The notes beneath the pieces were generated by a model that worked only from the letters and a program-made list of their open reading frames with translations, was not told the DNA's origin and did not search any database. A stretch of DNA of 39,874 nt, taken from positions 1 through 39,874 of the forward strand of contig NZ_ATMI01000025.1 of the NCBI RefSeq assembly GCF_000439375.1. The letters run 5' to 3'. Shown piece after piece: positions 37,880-39,874 of the stretch. The first letter of the stretch is position 1. Each line of letters begins with the position of its first letter. The position numbers and the translations under genes are program-made. Origin of the DNA: Tatumella saanichensis. GTDB lineage: Bacteria; Pseudomonadota; Gammaproteobacteria; Enterobacterales; Enterobacteriaceae.

Positions 37880-38443
37880 ATGCGTAAAGTTATATCCGCT
37901 ATCATTCTCTGTTTCACTGCGTTGCTGCTTTCCGGCTGTGATCACCTTTCGGGCTATACCATCACTGAGCAGGAAGTTAATCAGGCACTAGCAAAACGTG
38001 ATAACTATCAGAAAGATATCGGCGTAAATGGTTTGGCAACCGCGCATATCACCTTAACAGGATTGCAGGCCACCATCGGTCGCGAGGTTGCGGGCAAGGT
38101 GACCTTGTCCGGCAACGCTAACCTGCAATTACAGTCGTTGTTCGGCCAGCAAAATGCAGATTTAGTCCTGAAAATGCAGGCGCAACCGGTCTTTGATCCA
38201 GACCAGCAAGCGATTTATCTGCAACAGTTGGAAATCACCCAGAGTCAGGTCCAGCCGGAAAAACTGCAAAAGGTTGTCACCTCGTTACTGCCTTTGCTGA
38301 ACCAGTCCCTGCAGCAGTATTTCGAGACTCACCCGGCCTATGTGCTGAGCAGTGATCGCAGTACCGGTGAGGCATTAGCCAAACGCTTTGCCAAAGGGCT
38401 GGAAGTCAAACCTGGCGCCTTGGTGGTCACTCTGATGCGCTGA
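37880..38443 (+). CDS. yceB: YceB family lipoprotein (DUF1439)
   Basis: A 187-residue lipoprotein, one residue longer than E. coli YceB. The signal peptide MRKVISAIILCFTALLLSGC ends in a lipobox with the cysteine at residue 20. The mature part starts with YTITEQEVNQALAKRDNYQK and contains KVTLSGNANLQLQSLFGQQN and QPEKLQKVVTSLLPLLNQSL. The DUF1439 fold is a lipid-binding-like beta structure of unknown role in enterics. GAGG precedes the ATG. It lies upstream of pyrC, as in E. coli, but pyrC has its own PurR box and probably its own promoter. Confidence 0.93.
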   Translation: MRKVISAIILCFTALLLSGCDHLSGYTITEQEVNQALAKRDNYQKDIGVNGLATAHITLTGLQATIGREVAGKVTLSGNANLQLQSLFGQQNADLVLKMQAQPVFDPDQQAIYLQQLEITQSQVQPEKLQKVVTSLLPLLNQSLQQYFETHPAYVLSSDRSTGEALAKRFAKGLEVKPGALVVTLMR

Positions 38444-38490
38444 GTTTATGCTGTGGCAGGATAACAAGGTAAAAAGGGGCGAAAAAACAA

Positions 38491-38506
38491 GTGCAATCCT
38501 TTGCGT
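38491..38506 (+). promoter_or_regulatory. PurR operator of pyrC
   Basis: GTGCAATCCTTTGCGT matches 12 of 16 positions of the PurR consensus ACGCAAACGTTTGCGT, including the whole right half. pyrC is a known PurR target in E. coli. It lies 66 bases before the pyrC ATG; a possible -10 (TATATT, 38548-38553) is followed by TGCC and the GGAG ribosome site, giving a very short leader. Confidence 0.65.
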
Positions 38507-38572
38507 ACCCCATTATCCTTAGTCTCCGGTAAAATCCTGCCACATCCTATATTTTATGCCGGAGCCAGATGC

Positions 38573-39619
38573 ATGACCGTTCACCCAGATAAAATTACCC
38601 TTCGCCGCCCTGATGACTGGCATATCCATCTGCGTGATGATGAGATGCTTAACACCGTTCTGCCTTATACCAGTGAAGTGTTTGCCAGAGCGATTGTGAT
38701 GCCTAACCTTGTGCCGCCGGTGACCAGTGTTGCCGCGGCCAGTGCTTACCGTGAACGTATTCTGGCTACTTTGCCTTCCGGCCACAGCTTCCAGCCACTA
38801 ATGACCTGCTACCTGACCGACTCTCTAGATCCCGATGAAATTGAACGTGGCTTCCGTCAACAGGTCTTTACCGCGGCTAAACTCTACCCTGCCCATGCAA
38901 CCACCAACTCCAGCCATGGCGTCACCAGCATCCAGCATATTTCCGCTGTACTGGAACGGATGCAGGATATTGGTATGCCACTACTGATCCACGGCGAAGT
39001 GACCGCGTCACATATCGATATTTTCGACCGCGAAGCGCGTTTTATTGATGAGGTTTTGATCCCGTTACGTCGTCAGTTCCCACAACTGAAAGTGGTATTG
39101 GAACATATCACCACCAAAGATGCCGCGGATTATGTGTGTAGTGAACAGAGTCACCTGGCAGCCACTATCACTCCCCAGCATTTGATGTTTAACCGCAACC
39201 ATATGCTGAGCGGCGGCATCCGTCCGCATCTCTATTGTCTGCCTATTTTGAAACGCAATATTCATCAGCAGGCATTGCGTGAGGTGGTGGCTAGCGGTGA
39301 TAGCCGCTTCTTCCTCGGTACCGATACCGCGCCGCACCTGCGTCACCGTAAAGAAGCCAGTTGTGGCTGTGCCGGTGTCTTTAATGCGCCCACCGCCCTG
39401 TCAGCCTACACCACCGTGTTTGATGAATTAGACGCTCTGCAGCATTTGGAGGCTTTTTGCTCCCTGAATGGTCCGGCATTTTACGGTATGCCGGTAAACT
39501 CGCAGACGGTAACACTGATACGCAAACCCTGGACAGTACCAGAGACCATCGCTGCGGGTGATGATGTACTGGTTCCCTTCCTCGCCGGTGAAACCTTGAA
39601 TTGGACCGTGGAAAGTTGA
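38573..39619 (+). CDS. pyrC: Dihydroorotase
   Basis: PyrC interconverts carbamoyl-aspartate and dihydroorotate in pyrimidine synthesis. The 348-residue zinc amidohydrolase equals the E. coli length. The metal-binding HIHLRD motif is near residue 17, the lysine carbamylated in this family is in [20 protein letters not shown], and further ligands are in [21 protein letters not shown] and the aspartate of [15 protein letters not shown]. The ATG at 38573 has GGAG 8 bases upstream; a longer frame begins at 38501 inside the promoter and is rejected. A 15-bp palindrome (ATCGAC-ATT-GTCGAT, 39619-39633) overlaps the end of the gene. Confidence 0.97.
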   Translation: MTVHPDKITLRRPDDWHIHLRDDEMLNTVLPYTSEVFARAIVMPNLVPPVTSVAAASAYRERILATLPSGHSFQPLMTCYLTDSLDPDEIERGFRQQVFTAAKLYPAHATTNSSHGVTSIQHISAVLERMQDIGMPLLIHGEVTASHIDIFDREARFIDEVLIPLRRQFPQLKVVLEHITTKDAADYVCSEQSHLAATITPQHLMFNRNHMLSGGIRPHLYCLPILKRNIHQQALREVVASGDSRFFLGTDTAPHLRHRKEASCGCAGVFNAPTALSAYTTVFDELDALQHLEAFCSLNGPAFYGMPVNSQTVTLIRKPWTVPETIAAGDDVLVPFLAGETLNWTVES

Positions 39620-39632
39620 TCGACATTGTCGA

Positions 39633-39670
39633 TTGCAAGCTGCGGCTAGGTACTGTATAAATAATCAGTC
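39633..39670 (+). promoter_or_regulatory. LexA-box promoter at the position where dinI is expected
   Basis: TTGCAA (39633-39638), a 17-base spacer and TATAAA (39656-39661) make a good sigma-70 promoter. TACTGTATAAATAATCAGTC (39651-39670) overlaps the -10 and matches the LexA consensus CTGT-N8-ACAG in seven of eight fixed positions. It closely resembles the E. coli dinI box as I recall it, and dinI follows pyrC in E. coli. No dinI frame follows here. Confidence 0.78.
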
Positions 39671-39770
39671 TTTACGGGGTGGTCTCCGCCATTCCAGCCA
39701 GTCAAGCAGTACGGCTGGCATGCTTCAGCGCGAACTGCGCCGTGCCGGGTGTCGCCATCCGGCTTTTTTT
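39669..39770 (+). ncRNA. Candidate SOS-controlled small RNA of about 100 nt
   Basis: From the expected start near 39668 to the terminator there are about 100 bases with three successive hairpins: CCAGCC/GGCTGG (39694-39699 and 39713-39718), GCGC/GCGC (39728-39731 and 39737-39740) and the terminator. Only short unsupported frames cross it (for example ATG at 39720, which runs past the terminator). It may instead be the leftover of a dinI promoter joined to unrelated sequence. Confidence 0.4.
39744..39770 (+). terminator. Rho-independent terminator
   Basis: GCCGGGT and ATCCGGC form a 7-bp stem (one G-U) with the loop GTCGCC, followed by seven T residues. Confidence 0.85.
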
Positions 39771-39774
39771 ATGG

Positions 39775-39874
39775 GTGTGACCCGTCCTGAATAGCGTTGA
39801 CACGTTCCTGTTCTAATTCTGGAGAACGTGATGATGACAGAGTTCAAACGCACCCAACGAGATTATCCTCTATC
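39775..39874 (+). mobile_element. Left end of an insertion sequence, probably IS3 family (cut by window edge)
   Basis: The stretch begins around TGTGACCCGTCCTGAATAGC, which looks like an IS terminal inverted repeat followed by TTGACA, and leads into a transposase-like start. The exact left boundary cannot be set without the other end of the element. Confidence 0.45.
39831..39874 (+). CDS. Transposase OrfA-like, first 14 codons only
   Basis: An ATG at 39831 with GGAG six bases upstream opens a frame reading MMTEFKRTQRDYPL up to the window edge. The KRTQRDY start recalls the OrfA helix-turn-helix protein of some IS3-family elements. With so few residues this is a tentative call; an in-frame GTG at 39828 and a second ATG at 39834 are alternative starts. 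Confidence 0.45.
   Translation, partial: MMTEFKRTQRDYPL

Overview
The window is an enterobacterial chromosome segment. Gene content and order follow the E. coli pyrC-rne-fab-ndh-mfd-lolCDE region, run in the opposite sense. Protein lengths and start codons (TTG for ndh and plsX) match the enteric orthologues closely. Several blocks found in E. coli are missing, and the left end is accessory, so a member of Enterobacterales outside Escherichia is likely (Erwiniaceae such as Pantoea, Erwinia or Tatumella would fit). The sequence alone does not fix the genus.

Layout. 1-3690 is a sulfonate-sulfur island: the start of ssuD (minus), then a divergent sigma-54 activator whose DNA-binding domain is followed by a complete SsuA-like solute-binding domain, then a secreted SsuA-like protein. 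ssuD carries a -24/-12 promoter with two 16-bp palindromes upstream, so the promoter, enhancer and activator are all visible. 3841-7016 is lolCDE (lipoprotein export). 7305-10748 is mfd. 10805-17372 holds ycfJ, ndh, nagZ, thiK, lpoB, ycfL, hinT and ycfH. 17395-27218 is the long minus-strand fatty-acid/phospholipid cluster yceD-rpmF-plsX-fabH-fabD-fabG-acpP-fabF-pabC-mltG-tmk-holB, which runs on into ycfH. 27360-29953 is yceF and a pyruvate oxidase (poxB) in an unusual location. 30007-34873 is rluC and the divergent rne with its long autoregulatory leader. 35324-37578 is murJ and rimJ. 37880-39619 is yceB and pyrC. The last 255 bases hold a LexA-type promoter, a possible small structured transcript and the start of an insertion sequence.

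Points of most interest: the activator/SsuA fusion with its promoter architecture; an exact 12-copy hexapeptide array in the RNase E scaffold; a LexA box and promoter at the usual dinI position that lead into a short structured, terminator-ended stretch with no dinI; a perfect 18-bp palindrome upstream of ndh; and several collapsed junctions where enteric neighbours (flg cluster, ptsG/fhuE, grxB/mdtH) are absent. No tRNA, rRNA or CRISPR array was seen. Family assignments rest on recognising sequences from memory; no database search was run.
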